From assembly GCA_013396915.1 (NCBI GenBank), contig VWZL01000192.1, positions 372,001 through 436,000 of the forward strand: a stretch of 64,000 nucleotides of DNA. Reading direction: 5' to 3'. Below are positions 22,417 through 34,549 of this stretch, one piece after another. This DNA is from Stercorarius parasiticus. Lineage: Eukaryota > Chordata > Aves > Charadriiformes > Stercorariidae. The notes under the pieces are model-generated. The model was given only the letters and a program-made list of their open reading frames with translations, was not told where the DNA came from and did no database searches. A program made the position numbers and the translations under genes. Every line of letters begins with the position of its first letter. The first letter of the stretch is position 1.

Positions 22417-24264
22417 CAGAAAAGAGCGAGGTTGAGTAGGGGCAAGAAATAAAAATGTGAACAAGAAAGGCGGGAGCAGCTTGTGGTCAGCACAACCACT
22501 AACAGAAATAGCTTGCTTTACTTTTATTTTTACAGGTTAATTTTTTGGGAAAAAGCTGAAGAGTTTTTCCAGTGCTGCTGCTAACACGGTGGTTGAAAAT
22601 GCATCTCAGGTCTTGTATGCTCCAAGAATGTATGGTCTGCCATTTAAGGTCTGCCAATTAATTTACCTTTTTACCAAGAAAGACTCAATATATGAAAAAA
22701 TGGGGTAAATAATTATCCCACAGTCACAAAATAGCTGAGGTAATTCATGATGGCTGAGTAATAGTTGAGTAATTTACAATAGTCACAGCAACCCCAACAA
22801 AGGCTGAAAACAATTTCTACCTTCTTGGATCACAACTTTGGATTTGTTTTATTTCCTATTCATCCCCCCCTTCAATATACATGATTGGGTTAAAATCACA
22901 CTCTTTCTGATTTAAACTAATAACAAAACAGGATAAAGTAGTCTCAGGTGAGCTGTTTTTAAATCACAATAACTGTCCATACAGGCACAGTTCCATTAAT
23001 TAAACATATGAATTTAATGTACTTAGTTCATGCAAGTTTGGACTCAGACTCACAAGTGGTTATCATAGCATAATAAGTTACGATGCTTTACTTGACCTAT
23101 GATTTAACTGTCCCCATATGTCGTTTTGAGCTGTAGTGAGAGACGTAGCAACAAAGGAAAGTCTGGTTTAGCACAGGAAAGGGAGTTCTGTTAATTCAAC
23201 TTCATATTTCAGTAAACATAAATATGGTGCAAATATGAAATGAGTATTAAATACATTGTCTATTTAAAAAAATTCATATGCTTTATGTTCTACTAAGAGA
23301 TGCAAGGGATTTCCTGCCTTCTTGGGGGAAATGATAGCTGAACATAAGTTTGGGGGATTTGTTTCTTGTTTGATTTTTTTTTTCCCCACAGAACCTTTAT
23401 TTAAATGTAAAAAACAAAAGTCTTGGTAGGAAACTGAAAAAATCAAGCAAAACCAAAATGATGTTTTAAAATCCATTTAGCAAAAACTTTCGGTAAATGT
23501 TTCTCAAAACGGTTATTGAAATTTTTCTTTTTCTGACTGAAACCAGATGCCTGCCAAGTCAATAACTGAAGATTTCATGTTTTGTTTAAAGAAAAAGAAA
23601 AAAAAAGAAAGTGGGTCTGGGGAGAAAAAAAGAGTCTGTGGGGAAATTTGGACAAAGTGAATAGCTGTTGAATTTCTTCTCTGCACAGCAGAAGCGACCT
23701 CAGTCCTGCAGAGGTGTTATGATTTCTACACCTTGCCAGTTTTTCCTCCCCCGATGAGTACTATTGAAAAACAACGGGTTCTTCATTGACTGAGGCAGGT
23801 GAAGTCACCCCATATATTCCTCCCCGGTACAGGAGAAGGGATCATAAGCTTGAAGACTGCAACTACCTTCTTTTTCTGCGTGCATAATGATCATAAGCAG
23901 ATTGCAGCTGAGCTGGCTACCTGTTTGAAATGTTGAACGTGCAATACTTGACCAAAAAGTAGAGAATAAGACCAAAAAAGTTAGATTTTTTTTTTCTTAA
24001 CCTCAGCCAGCTGACATTGGTCAGATTTACAAAAGTTGCTTGAAAACAGGCAGCAGCTGCTGACTCAGAGGTTACACTCCGTTTTGACAGCATGAAATTA
24101 GTTGCAGTTGAGCACAATATGTGTTTCTGGTCCACTCTTGGGCAAGGATGTCTGGGCTTTGAAGCCTCAGCTGGAGACCAAAATCCCCAAGGGAAAGGTC
24201 ACAATTTCAGAGAAGCAGCAGTGTTCTGATAAACAGGATAAGGGAATTTTAGAAACTTCAGGAC

Positions 24265-24278
24265 TTTTTTTTTTTTTT
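24265..24278 (+). repeat. Poly-T run (14 T)
   Basis: Fourteen T residues followed by a CTTCC-rich stretch. Confidence 0.9.
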
Positions 24279-25670
24279 CTTCCTTCCTTTCCGGCCCACA
24301 CAGGTATTGCTTGAGGCATCAGTCCTAGAAAAATTAGGCTACTGTAAGATTTATTGGCTGAGTGCAGAGTTTACATTACATTTTCTCTCATCACTTTCTC
24401 CTGGAGTAATTGCCTATGCATGCACAGTCCTGGCTGCAAACAGTGTGGTCTGATCCTTGGGTGGCTCATTTTGGGACTGATCCAGCTGAAGGTTGATATC
24501 ACCCATGAGCAGCTGAGTCCTTTTAACTCAGAAGCTTGGGACTTTGCAGGAAGATAACATGGTCCTGTGGAAGAGCAGCCCCTCCTCACAGGGCTTTTTG
24601 CAAACCCTGTCTCCCAGTTATTTATTCCATCTAACTGCTGTTTTCCTTCAAGCCTGATTATTTTTACTGTAATTTTCTTTCATCAGCAGCCACTGTAATT
24701 TATATAAAATACCTGTAAACGTAGTCCTGGTCGTGAAATTTGTGGTTAAATCCTTGTGTTTGTTAGTCTCTCTCATCTTTGTCATAATAACTTCAGAAAA
24801 CACTGAATTTCAGCTGGAAACACCGGAGTCAAGTTTGCAGAAGTGTCACTGAGTGTGAAAGGCAATCACTCAGTTCTCCATGCAGCACCCCAAAGAGGCA
24901 AAGCCACACTAGCAGGTATGAACCCCAGTACTCACAGAACCTCTGTGAGTCTTTCTACCCAAAATTATGATAAATTAGGGATAAGATCAGATACTGCACA
25001 ACAACAATATTCCCCATGCCTCTGTACAGAAGATTTTATAGTGAAAATATTTTATCAGCTCTAAGAACTCACGATTCTGAGACTAATGCCAGTGGCTGTA
25101 AAGTGGCCTTTAAAATATGCTAAGTACCTATACCTTCTCACCTATTTTGTGCAATGATTTAATCCTCAAATTTATCCTTCCCTAGTAGAACACATAAATG
25201 CTAATGCCAGAGGAAAAAAAATGCTAATTGAGTCTTTGCTGGTATAACTGGAGCCAGACCTCGGGGTTTGACTGGTGGTGAACAGTCTTAGCAGTTCAGC
25301 TCATTTCCAGCGCCGAAGTGTGTTGCAGAGAAAGGTGAAACCCAAATAATTTCCTTTTGTAAAAATTACAGTCCTGTACAGCTACAATAACCATTCCTGA
25401 AACAACACAACGAAAGGCGGGCCACACTGCTTCAAAGACCAAATGTATTATTCTTATTGGTTCCTTGAAAATATTTCATGACACATGAACGTCTCAAACA
25501 GTAGAAAGACATACAGCTTTGAAATAATAACTGGGGGAAGAGGGTAAACCGAGCCATATTTATTCAAGCATTCCAGGTGCCCTCTGCAATTGGTGACCTA
25601 GTCAAGTATGAGAAACAATACAGTCCCAGGGGCCCGCCGCCAAAAAGATCCACAGCTACTAAATGCATTA

Positions 25671-25684
25671 AGACATTAATGTCT
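25671..25684. repeat. Perfect 14-bp palindrome
   Basis: AGACATT is followed by AATGTCT, its exact reverse complement. A second palindrome, AGGTTAACCT, lies 27 bp to the right at 25711-25720. Both sit in a repeat-free block that could be a conserved non-coding element. Confidence 0.8.
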
Positions 25685-26290
25685 ACTTTGGGATCAGTTC
25701 TCAACTTAACAGGTTAACCTCTGGCCCACGAGGGAATAAGCAGCAAACAAGATTTAGCCAAAGCTTGTACTCAAAGGGTAATTGATAGCTGCAGCCCACC
25801 CATCTGATACATTTTTTTGATGGAGATAATTTTCCTCTCATAAGGGAACTATCCGTAGAAATAATTTAAGTTGACGTCTCAACACTAAATCAAAATGCTG
25901 TGGTCTGACATAGGTACTGCTAGATGATCTGAGCCTTTCCAGTTAAAGGACAGAGGGGGGTTGCTGTGGGGTGGAGACACGGAGAAACCTTGGTTTGCCA
26001 TTTTGGTCATTTTTGGGGAGGAAACTTTCCATTTCAATGGCAAATAACTCAACTTTCCTTTGTAATAACAAGGAATCACTCCTTTATTCCTTTCACAATA
26101 GGCATATTTTAGATCTCCACAAAATGAGGCTTTGTATGGCATTTTTGTGTGAGTGCTTTTTGTTTTGTTTTTTAAAAAAAAACCACAGTTATTTTCCTTA
26201 AGTGTGGGGAACTGTTAATTGATATTTTTGTACATTAAGGTAAGTAAAATTTGCCTGTAGAGGAGATAACATTGGTATGAGAATATTTTT

Positions 26291-26370
26291 CTCTTCTCTT
26301 CTCTTCTCTTCTCTTCTCTTCTCTTCTCTTCTCTTCTCTTCTCTTCTCTTCTCTTCTCTTCTCTCTTCTC
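26291..26370 (+). repeat. Perfect CTCTT microsatellite, 14 copies
   Basis: Fourteen exact CTCTT units fill 26291-26360, followed by a shortened unit and CTCTTCTC. On the minus strand it reads AAGAG and gives a chance Glu/Lys/Arg-rich frame. The perfection of the array suggests recent slippage and length variation between individuals. The flanking TTTTGCCTTCTGCCTTCTGC is also a short tandem. Confidence 0.97.
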
Positions 26371-26977
26371 ACCTTTTGCCTTCTGCCTTCTGCATTTTGC
26401 AAGAGGAGTTTGTAAAAGTCTTTTTGGTTTTTTTTCCCCTCCTTGTTCCAAAGCTATATGAAAAATATCGAAGTACATCCACTATATAGTACTTCTTTAG
26501 TCTTCTCACATTTTCTGTACAGAATAATGCCATGACCTTTGGGAAATACCTAGAAGCAGCAAGCAACTTGCAGCAAATTTCGCTTTTAGTACTGGAGGTT
26601 GAAGTTGAATGTCAACCCATCTGTTGTACTGATGGCAAGAAAAAGATATTTTGTCTGTTGAGATATTTGACATCTTTCTTTCCAAAGTCAGCTGTGATAC
26701 TTTAAATTAGAAAGTCTGTTATAGTGAAAAGGTACCTACATTTATTCTAATTCCATAGTTATTAAGGACTTATCTTTCTGATTAAGGCAGACGGTCTTGT
26801 CATATGAGACATGACAACACCATCGCTTCAGTATTCCAGGACATAACAATTCTCCTTTAATCTTTTGTGTGTTAAATATTCCTAACACCTATGTGTTGCT
26901 CCAACCTGAAATCCCATCATACAACCATAATAAGACTTCAAATTTCAGCGGACAAATTATTTAAAATTATTTTTTAA

Positions 26978-27038
26978 AGGTTTTTGGGTTTGGTGGGGGT
27001 TTTTTGTTGGGTTTTTTTGGTGTTTTTTGTTTGTTTTC
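26978..27038 (+). repeat. GT-rich low-complexity tract
   Basis: Long T runs separated by GG or GGG. Similar tracts occur at 49300-49340 and 52791-52850, so this is a recurring low-complexity type in this region. Confidence 0.8.
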
Positions 27039-27929
27039 ATGGGAAGGGTAGTATACAATGGAGCTTCTTCCTCACAGAGCAACAGATGTGAAAGCCCAGG
27101 TAGTTACGACAAAGCAATATAGTTTATGAACACAGCAAACTTCAAATCATAACATTTCAAAAAGTTAAACATACTAAAGAAGTGGCAATTGCAGAAATGG
27201 AATAGAAGCTGTGTATATAACATCTTTTCCTTGTAATATTTTTTGTTATTTATTGGCTCATTAGGTTTGGCCAATGTTACAAGGTCTTTCAGCCTACAAT
27301 AAAGCAGAAAGCAAGGAGAAAAAAAATCATAAAACCCAATATCATTGTTTGCTGAACAGAAAATATCACAGTGGTAGTTATTTGAGAAAGTAGATTTGGG
27401 ACTGACTTGTGCCAGCTGGAAATTGTTAGACCAAAAACCAGAGAACTGTATACTTGAAATGGGATTTACACCAGGAGGAAAGCCTTAAAAAAGCTCCCAA
27501 ACTCAGAAATTTCCTAATATACACTCTTTTAGGGAGTAGCAGGTAAATTGGAGTGGGAAATTTTAGGATATTTTATGCATTTCCCTTTCTGAAAGCAAAA
27601 CTTCAGCAGTCAGCTGAAATTGAAATACTTTCTGATAGTTTAAAATAATTTTGTTTCAGCACAACCGGTAACAGAGACAGACGTAAATTTCCGCTTAAAA
27701 AATGTGTAAGGATTATGGTCACATAACTGCAGAAGAACAAAGTGGAGAAAAGTCTCGGGACCTGTCCTTCTCTTGGGTTCCTGTGCTGCTTGATCACCTG
27801 TGGAAGCAGCAGTCTACTGCTAGTAACAGCAGAGGGAGAAATTAATCCATCAAGTAAATGGGATATTCTTTTGGGGCAAAGTCTAAGGCATAGTTTAGAC
27901 AGACCAGCTTACTGTCATCTTTTTTGCAG

Positions 27930-27997
27930 AAAAAAACCCAAAAACCAAAACAAAACCAACCAACCACAACCAAACAAACAAAAAAAAACCCCAACCA
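27930..27997 (+). repeat. AC-rich low-complexity tract
   Basis: A runs separated by CC and CCC, the complementary type to the GT-rich tract about 0.9 kb to the left. The two could pair as a long imperfect inverted repeat. Confidence 0.8.
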
Positions 27998-28281
27998 TAA
28001 AATGTATATATTTATAATCTTGTTATGTGCAGGTGAAGCAATATCAATTGGAAGCTGAAGGAACCTGACCACAGAATATGATCTGAAAAAGCAATTTTTA
28101 AATCAATTGAATAATTGCAACATTTCCATTTGGGACATTTTGTTTTTCTTGTGTAGTACTCAGGCTGGTCTGTTGACCATTAGATTGTTCCCTCAGGTTC
28201 AAATATACTTCATGTAATTGAGGTTTTTCCTTATTGCTCAAAGCTTTAGTCTCTGTTTTATTTCCCCTCATGCAAATCCAA

Positions 28282-28303
28282 ACTACCAGTATACTACCAG
28301 TAT
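28282..28303 (+). repeat. 11-bp tandem duplication
   Basis: ACTACCAGTAT occurs twice in direct succession. Simple local duplication. Confidence 0.85.
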
Positions 28304-28846
28304 ACTGCTGCAGTAAAATACTGTGACCCGTTTGAACCATTTTCTTAACCCAGGCGTGATTTTACTGGCCTCTTGGTAGGTGACACATTAATTTACTCCA
28401 TTGTTTCATCTGGAGAGAGGTCAACATTTTAAGAAGTACTGAGACAAGGCTGTAGTGTTAGATAAAATTAGATAGTTCAAAATTAGATAATACCAGCTGG
28501 ATCCCAACAGCCTTATGGTGAGATGAAGTTTGTTTCTGGGTGAAAAGACAGCCTTAGTCTCATCTTCAGTCTCATCAAAATAAAGGCCAGATCCTCACCT
28601 AATGTAATTTTTTTTACATTCTGTCTAGCTTCAGTGATTTTTATCATCTGCATTGTGTAGCTGGTGATGTACATTTTATTTGCCTTTCCATGAGGCAAAA
28701 AAGGGGACAGACCAGAATGAGAATCTGTCCCTCTAAAACCACCCTGCACCATGGTCATTGTGGGGATGAGTTATTTTGTAGTCTCCATTATGGCCAACTT
28801 CTTTGAAAGGAAATTCTGCTTTGTGTTGGCACTGTAAACTTTTTTA

Positions 28847-28861
28847 TTTTTTTTTTTTTTT
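28847..28861 (+). repeat. Poly-T run (15 T)
   Basis: Fifteen T followed by ACAGC, which resembles a splice acceptor, but the sequence downstream shows no recognisable exon. Confidence 0.9.
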
Positions 28862-31800
28862 ACAGCACAGACTTCAAACTGCTTCTTTGAAACAACTGAA
28901 GAGTGAACTTTAATTCATGTTTTTTAAACAAAGGTTATATGAGACTTACAGAAGCCTCACAAAAGAAAAATATCAGCAAGAATTGCACATTACGTTTAGA
29001 GTGCTACTGACTTTCAAATTTCTCTACAGGTATTATTTCCCATGAATAGGAACAAAGAGCAAAAACAGTTAAAAAAGCATATTCAAATGTGTGCATAAAA
29101 AGGCATGGTAAATGAATACTGTTTAGTTTGCTGACATAATTACTGGAATGTAATTTTTATGAGTCGTAGAAATCTTGGCATTTTCACTGAACCAGATAAT
29201 TAGACTCTGAATAGAACAGGGTCAGAATAATTAATACATCAAAACTAGATGAACTTTTTCTAATTATTTTTATTTAATCTCTATTATAATTATTGTTATA
29301 CTCTGCTGAGCATGATTGCCTCATGTTCATAGATTTGAATGCTGTCTTATAGTTGCATCCTGGGACTTTGTGGAATATTAACAAACCGTGGCCTGGAGAA
29401 ATTAGAATGGTGTCGTTTCATGATGGAATTCTAAATTGGAATTTTTCTATTTTTCTATGTAGTTGCACAAATTTTGCTTCACTATCATTAAAAAAAATGA
29501 ATTTTAAAAACAAAGTCTGTTTATTTATTTATTTTTACTTTAAAGGGAAACTTCTGGGGTAAAATGCAAGGTCTTGATATGTACCTCCCTCCCCCTCTCT
29601 TCTGACTCCTGCAACTTTTTTCAGATCTCATCATTTCTTCTTTTAATTAGATTTTTTTTCTGATTGCATAGTTTCTCTTCAAGCTTTTGAAACATCAAAG
29701 TTAAGACCAGACTCCACCATTTGAATTCAAAACATCACTCAGAAGCATGGAGAATAAGGAGCACTTCTGTAGTCAAAGTCAATGTGATTGAAGGCATGTG
29801 AGAGATTGTAGTCTGCATAATTTTTTTTTTAATTTTTTTTTCTCTGACAAGTATAAACATTATATATAACCACAGCAGCTGCCATCAGTAGGACTGATTC
29901 AACAAGTCCTCTGACATCAAGTCTGACGGACAGGGCCTAGAGGTTGCTTTGACAGCTTGAAAATATGTCTATACTCTATTGTTCAGCATGTACTATATCT
30001 AAGCAATGGCACACATGTTGCTGGAATAGAGGTTGCAATTATAAAGTCTTGCCCTTTGCTTTAAATGGCAATAGGTTATGAACTTCATGCAAAAGGCTGC
30101 ATGTTCAGTTTTGGGTAACTCTGGTTGTCTACCAACAGTTTTTCTTTAACATCTAATTCATGGTCCCCATTTGTGCACTGAGACCTGAACAGGGTCACTG
30201 CAGACTTGCATTGCTATAACCATAAACTGAAATAAGAGGTCTATTCACTTTTGAACTTTCACTTTGACCATTGAGAGGCTTCTTTGGAAAGAGTAGGGGA
30301 AAAAAAAAGTATCAGCCTATGCTTTCTCACACCTTCTGTTTTCTAGTATGTTCTATCTTCATGGGCAGGAGGTGTTACCAAGAGGGAATGGTCTGTAAGG
30401 TGGGTTTTTTCACTTCAGAAAGTCATTCTATAAATGCTGTGTTTAACTCAACCATACTAGATTGGACCTGCACATCAACTCTAATGAAATCTCTAATGAA
30501 ACCTCTTCGGTCCCACACATGATCTCCCTGGGAGTAAAGACAATGTATTTCCTCAGCTTTCTCCAGCTCAATTTTTATTCAAAGCAAAGCAACCTACTTT
30601 TTCTCCTTCACCCACTCCTTCTCTCCAAACATAAATCCCAGCCCTTGTCAGATTACTTTACAAGTGTTATGAATGAGCAGAGATACCTAAAAAGATAAGT
30701 GACCATCTTCCCTTTAAGGGATGCCCAAGATGCCGACATTTTCTGTACCAAGAAGATCTGACTAATCTCTATAGGATTTCATAACAGATAGTCAGCAGTC
30801 TGGGAAAGGAACCTGGCCTCGTTTCCAGTGCAATCTTCATTCATTTAATGTCCTCACTGGTAGATCTCCAGCATACACAATCCAGCTCCCAGAAGAAAGA
30901 ATGTGGAAGACTAGAACTAGAAAAGGGATAATGAGTGGACAACGAGCCCAGACTGAGTTTCATGTTAATTACACAGTATTCCAGACTCCATCCTTCTCTA
31001 GCAGTAAGTACCGGAAGAACCCAGTAGGTTCTTCCTTGCAGGCTACTAGGCAGATGCTGTTAACCTGTTAACCAAGTATATTTAGCATGATCTGTGATGG
31101 GTACCACACTAGAGCAGGCTTGAGGAACCATCCGCTCAAATCTTCCTCCTTAAATCATGTTAGGGAAGTCATTGTAATCTACTTCTGGTGTTTCCTTGCA
31201 AATAAGAGAAAGTATTTCCCCGTCTTTCAGGCTACTGTGTAACAATGACAATGCTGAAGGCCCAGAGTTCATGTGAATCGAATATAGTCTGTTACAAATG
31301 TCATGTGGGTACTGATGGAGACTTGTGAGTACAACACTGAATAGATCCTATTCTAACTTACCATAAATGAGTATCATCTGACCTATATAATTTTGCTCAT
31401 CTCTTAGGAAAACCGGGCTATACTTCCATATCTTTGATAGACCTAATCCTGAAAATTTTCATCTAGGTGGCTAATCTGCTGAAGTCAAAAAGTTTATCAC
31501 AAGTACATCTTCCTCCGATGCTGGAGGCTGAGAAAGGCTGCCTACAAGGTCTGTGGGATGGTCCTTCCTCCAAGTGGAAACAATTTTTCAGTCTCTCTCT
31601 CACATTGTTGCAAACAACCTTTACCTCAAATAAAGTGCATTTTCAGCATTTTTGGGTGAACTAAAAAAAGGTACATTTAAACTTGCACAATTCTGCACAG
31701 CAATCCGTTTCCTTACAGCCTGCTCTCATGATTAAAGCTCTGCCCTGGGTCAGCTAATTTATGACTGATATCAGTGAAAGGTCAAGCATCCTGGGTGTGG

Positions 31801-32719
31801 GAGGAGGGAAGAGTTGAGTGTGTGGAGGGGGGTGGGAGGCAAGAGGAAGGCTGCATTCAACTACTGATGGAACAGAGGGAAAACATTTAAGAAAACTAGA
31901 TTAACTGAAAAAAGATAAAAACTCCCCGAACTTCCCACAACTTAGAAATAATAGAGGACAATGGTATAGTCAAGTACAACTTTTTTTCTATTTCTCTTAC
32001 AGCTTTTCCATTAATTCTTTCTCTCACCGAGCTTTTCCTCCTGTCTTCTCACATCTCCTTTTCTGGTCCTCTTGAGCTCTCATGTCCACCCTGGTTCCAC
32101 AGTTTTCCTGCTCCACATCCCTCAGCTCTTGATTTTGTGGAGTAAGTAAATTAATAATAAATTGTGTAATTGTTCAAAGTCTCTAAAAGTCATTTAGATG
32201 CTGGAGTATAAAGGTACACAGCTGAATCAGTCACCCACTGCTCTCCTTACAATAATAGTATAAGATTTTACAGGCCGGAGTTAACAGTATGACGCCTAAA
32301 TATCCACCTTAGAATGAGGTGAACTGTACCCAAGAAAGGCCTATATTTCCACATAAACAGTCAGGGGATTTTAGATAACTTGTTCACATGCAGAAGTTTA
32401 TAAGGCATTCACCTAAAACTAGGCAACATGACTTCCCCAGTGAGTTATGGAAAATCTAAAATTTTTCCCAGTTTCAAATTGTGTATGCTTTTTGTCAGAG
32501 AGTGAGAGGTGAAAGTAGTGTGCAATTTATGTCTACATACCCATTTCGACTTCAGATATGAGCTCATTTCCATGATAGTGAGTGTTTCTGCAGTTTCCAG
32601 GATGGTTTCCTAGAATTTTCTTTGAGGCATCATTTTGAGCAAGGTCAGACTCTTGGGCACATGTCTTCAAAGGTACTATTTCCTTGTCTTTCCCCCATGT
32701 ACAAGAAAGGTGATTCCTG

Positions 32720-33262
32720 TTTCCACCTTGAAAAATATTTCCAAAATACTGTGTACAGTTTTAAGCCTCCAAAACAAGCAAGGCAATGGTATGCTGGAGC
32801 AAGTTTAACACCGGGCCATCAGGATGGTTGGGGGCTGGAGCACTTGCCCTGTGAGGACATGCGAAGGGAGCTGGGCTTGTTCAGCTAGGAAAAGAGATGG
32901 CTTGGTGGGACCTGGTAGGATTCTTTCAATATCACAGAGAATGCTACTGAGAAGATGGAAGCAGAGTCTTCATGGGAAAGTATAGTGGGTCGACAAGAAC
33001 CAATGATCGTAAGTTAAAACAGAATACAAGATATAAAGAAGCTGGATATGAGGAAAAGTTCTTCACTATAGGGATAATTAAACATTGAAACAGGGACACA
33101 GGGAGGGTCTGAAATCTCTGTTCTTGGAGATTTTCAAGACCAGCCTGGGCAAAGCACTGAACAAACTGGTCTTAACTCAGTGCTAGCCCTGCTCTGAACA
33201 GAAGACTAGTTTAGGGCTTTTCTGAGGTCCCTTCTCATCTGAATGACTATGTAATCCTACAA
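32720..33262 (+). mobile_element. Old, diverged CR1 LINE 3' part
   Basis: Matches to CR1 on the plus strand include TACTGTGTACAG near 32747, a frame with GLEHLPCEDMRRELGLFS at about 32833-32888, GGATATGAGGAAAAGTTCTT near 33044, CTTGGAGATTTTCAAGACC near 33124, GAGGTCCCTTCTCATCTGAA near 33222 and a decayed tail GACTATGTAATCCTAC. The reverse-transcriptase frame is full of stops. The 3' UTR type differs from the other four copies and fits an older CR1 subfamily. The left boundary is uncertain by some 30 bp. Confidence 0.85.
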
Positions 33263-34368
33263 ATAAAAGACAGTTGTGGAGCTCTGCCATGAAAATTTTA
33301 ATTCATTAACACCTTAGCCTGGACCTATAGAAGATAAAAACTTTCTTAGGTAGACATATAGAGGTGCTGATCTCCACTATAATGAGATAAAACTTCTAAC
33401 ACCAATGTAGTATCAGCAATATCTAACCACTGTACTTTTAATGAAACATTCCAGCGTGCTGTACTCTTCCTCGGTTGTAGCCAAAAAAGCAACAGAAAAT
33501 GATGGGATTCATATCACTTAACCTTGGAGATTGATCTTAAAGTTAGTGAGTGGAGCTAAATGTTTATAAGTACAGTTCCTCTCTGTCTGGGTAGGCTCAT
33601 AAAATAGGTCAGGTGAATCACACCGCAGACGTGCCTACCTCTCTGCATTGACAATACTGCCAATAATACGATGACTATGACTATCTGGAACATTTAACAA
33701 GTAATGTTGTTTTCTTCCCTGTCTTTGGAAACATAAATTATATTTATTACAACTTTTAGATTTGAAAAAATTTTCAATACAGTTGTTGAAATTCATAGCT
33801 GATATTCTCCCTAGCTACTAGCAGAAGACAAGAGCTAAAACACTGTCACAACAACAAAACAGCACATATAATATTTATATTTGATCTATTCCGTTCGAAT
33901 GATTGCTCCTTTGAGTGATCAGTAACACCAAACTTTCTGGATTAGAAATACAAAGTTCTGACCACCTTCTGTTATTAGACACAATTGAGACCCCAGTAGC
34001 AAAGAAGCAATGCAAATCTTAGCTGTAGACATTGGATGTTGCTGTTTGCAACAGCAGATGTTGGTTGAGCTCCCAGCAGCACTACATGCAACAGGAGCAA
34101 GCAGCTCTGTTTCCCTGCACCTGGAGTCCTCAGATCCACTGGTTACCAGCTGCATGAAGGCAAAAACCTGATAAATTACAGCTCTGTAAATCACAGAGAT
34201 TGCACTGTAATCCCACTTGATCCTAAAACTAAGAGCATAGGCTTGCTAACACATTACATGACACTTCATGGGTAGGAAGAAAAATTAATAAGCCATTGAA
34301 GATCCTCATGTCTCCTGAATAGAACCTTTATGTACAATAGATGTGTAATTGGTGATTCCTGCTCTGAC
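33263..34368. other. Unique non-coding DNA
   Basis: AT-rich unique sequence without recognisable repeats or exons. The longest frame, 91 codons on minus (33919-34194), is not recognisable. Confidence 0.55.
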
Positions 34369-34549
34369 TCATAGAATCATAGAATGATTCGGGTTGGAAG
34401 AGACCTTAAAGGTCATCTAGTTCCAACGCCCCTGTCATGGGCAGGGACACTTCCCACTAGGCCAGGTTGCTCAAAGCCCCATCCAGCCTGGTCTTGAACA
34501 CTTCCAGGGACGGGGCATCCACAGTTTCTCTGGGCAACCTGTTCCAGTG
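34369..34549 (-). mobile_element. CR1 LINE 3' end
   Basis: The left end has ATAGAATCATAGAATGATTC, then GGGTTGGAAGAGACC, AAAGGTCATCTAGTTCCAAC, the CCCTGTCATGGGCAGGGAC block, GCTCAAAGCCCCATCC and GGGCAACCTGTTCCAGTG. This is about 180 bp of antisense CR1 3' UTR and ORF end, closely matching the consensus as I remember it and therefore fairly young. Its truncated 5' end abuts an A-rich stretch in which TGAAAAGAAAA occurs twice (34548-34558 and 34562-34572). Confidence 0.97.

Larger units (their letters stand above)
22111..26290. other. Unique non-coding DNA
   Basis: Contains an 8-bp symmetrical E-box at 22409-22416, purine-rich tracts around 23587-23632, a 14-T run at 24265-24278, and a repeat-free block around 25540-25830 with palindromic sites. 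Open frames are under 90 codons and not recognisable. Confidence 0.55.
26371..32719. other. Unique non-coding DNA with low-complexity tracts
   Basis: Holds a GT-rich tract at 26978-27038 and a matching AC-rich tract at 27930-27997, T runs near 28847-28861 and 29820, a TTTA stretch at 29514-29537, an 11-bp tandem duplication at 28282-28303, a purine-rich G-run stretch near 31794-31850, and a pyrimidine-rich 150-bp stretch at 31980-32130. No interspersed repeat or exon could be recognised. Frames are at most about 90 codons. Confidence 0.5.

Noticed and set aside
26215..26478. Glu/Lys/Arg-rich 87-codon frame on the minus strand
   Set aside because: Produced by the CTCTT microsatellite, not a gene.
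31794..31850. Purine-rich G-run stretch as a G-quadruplex
   Set aside because: The G runs are separated by a loop of about 18 nt, too long for a canonical G4.
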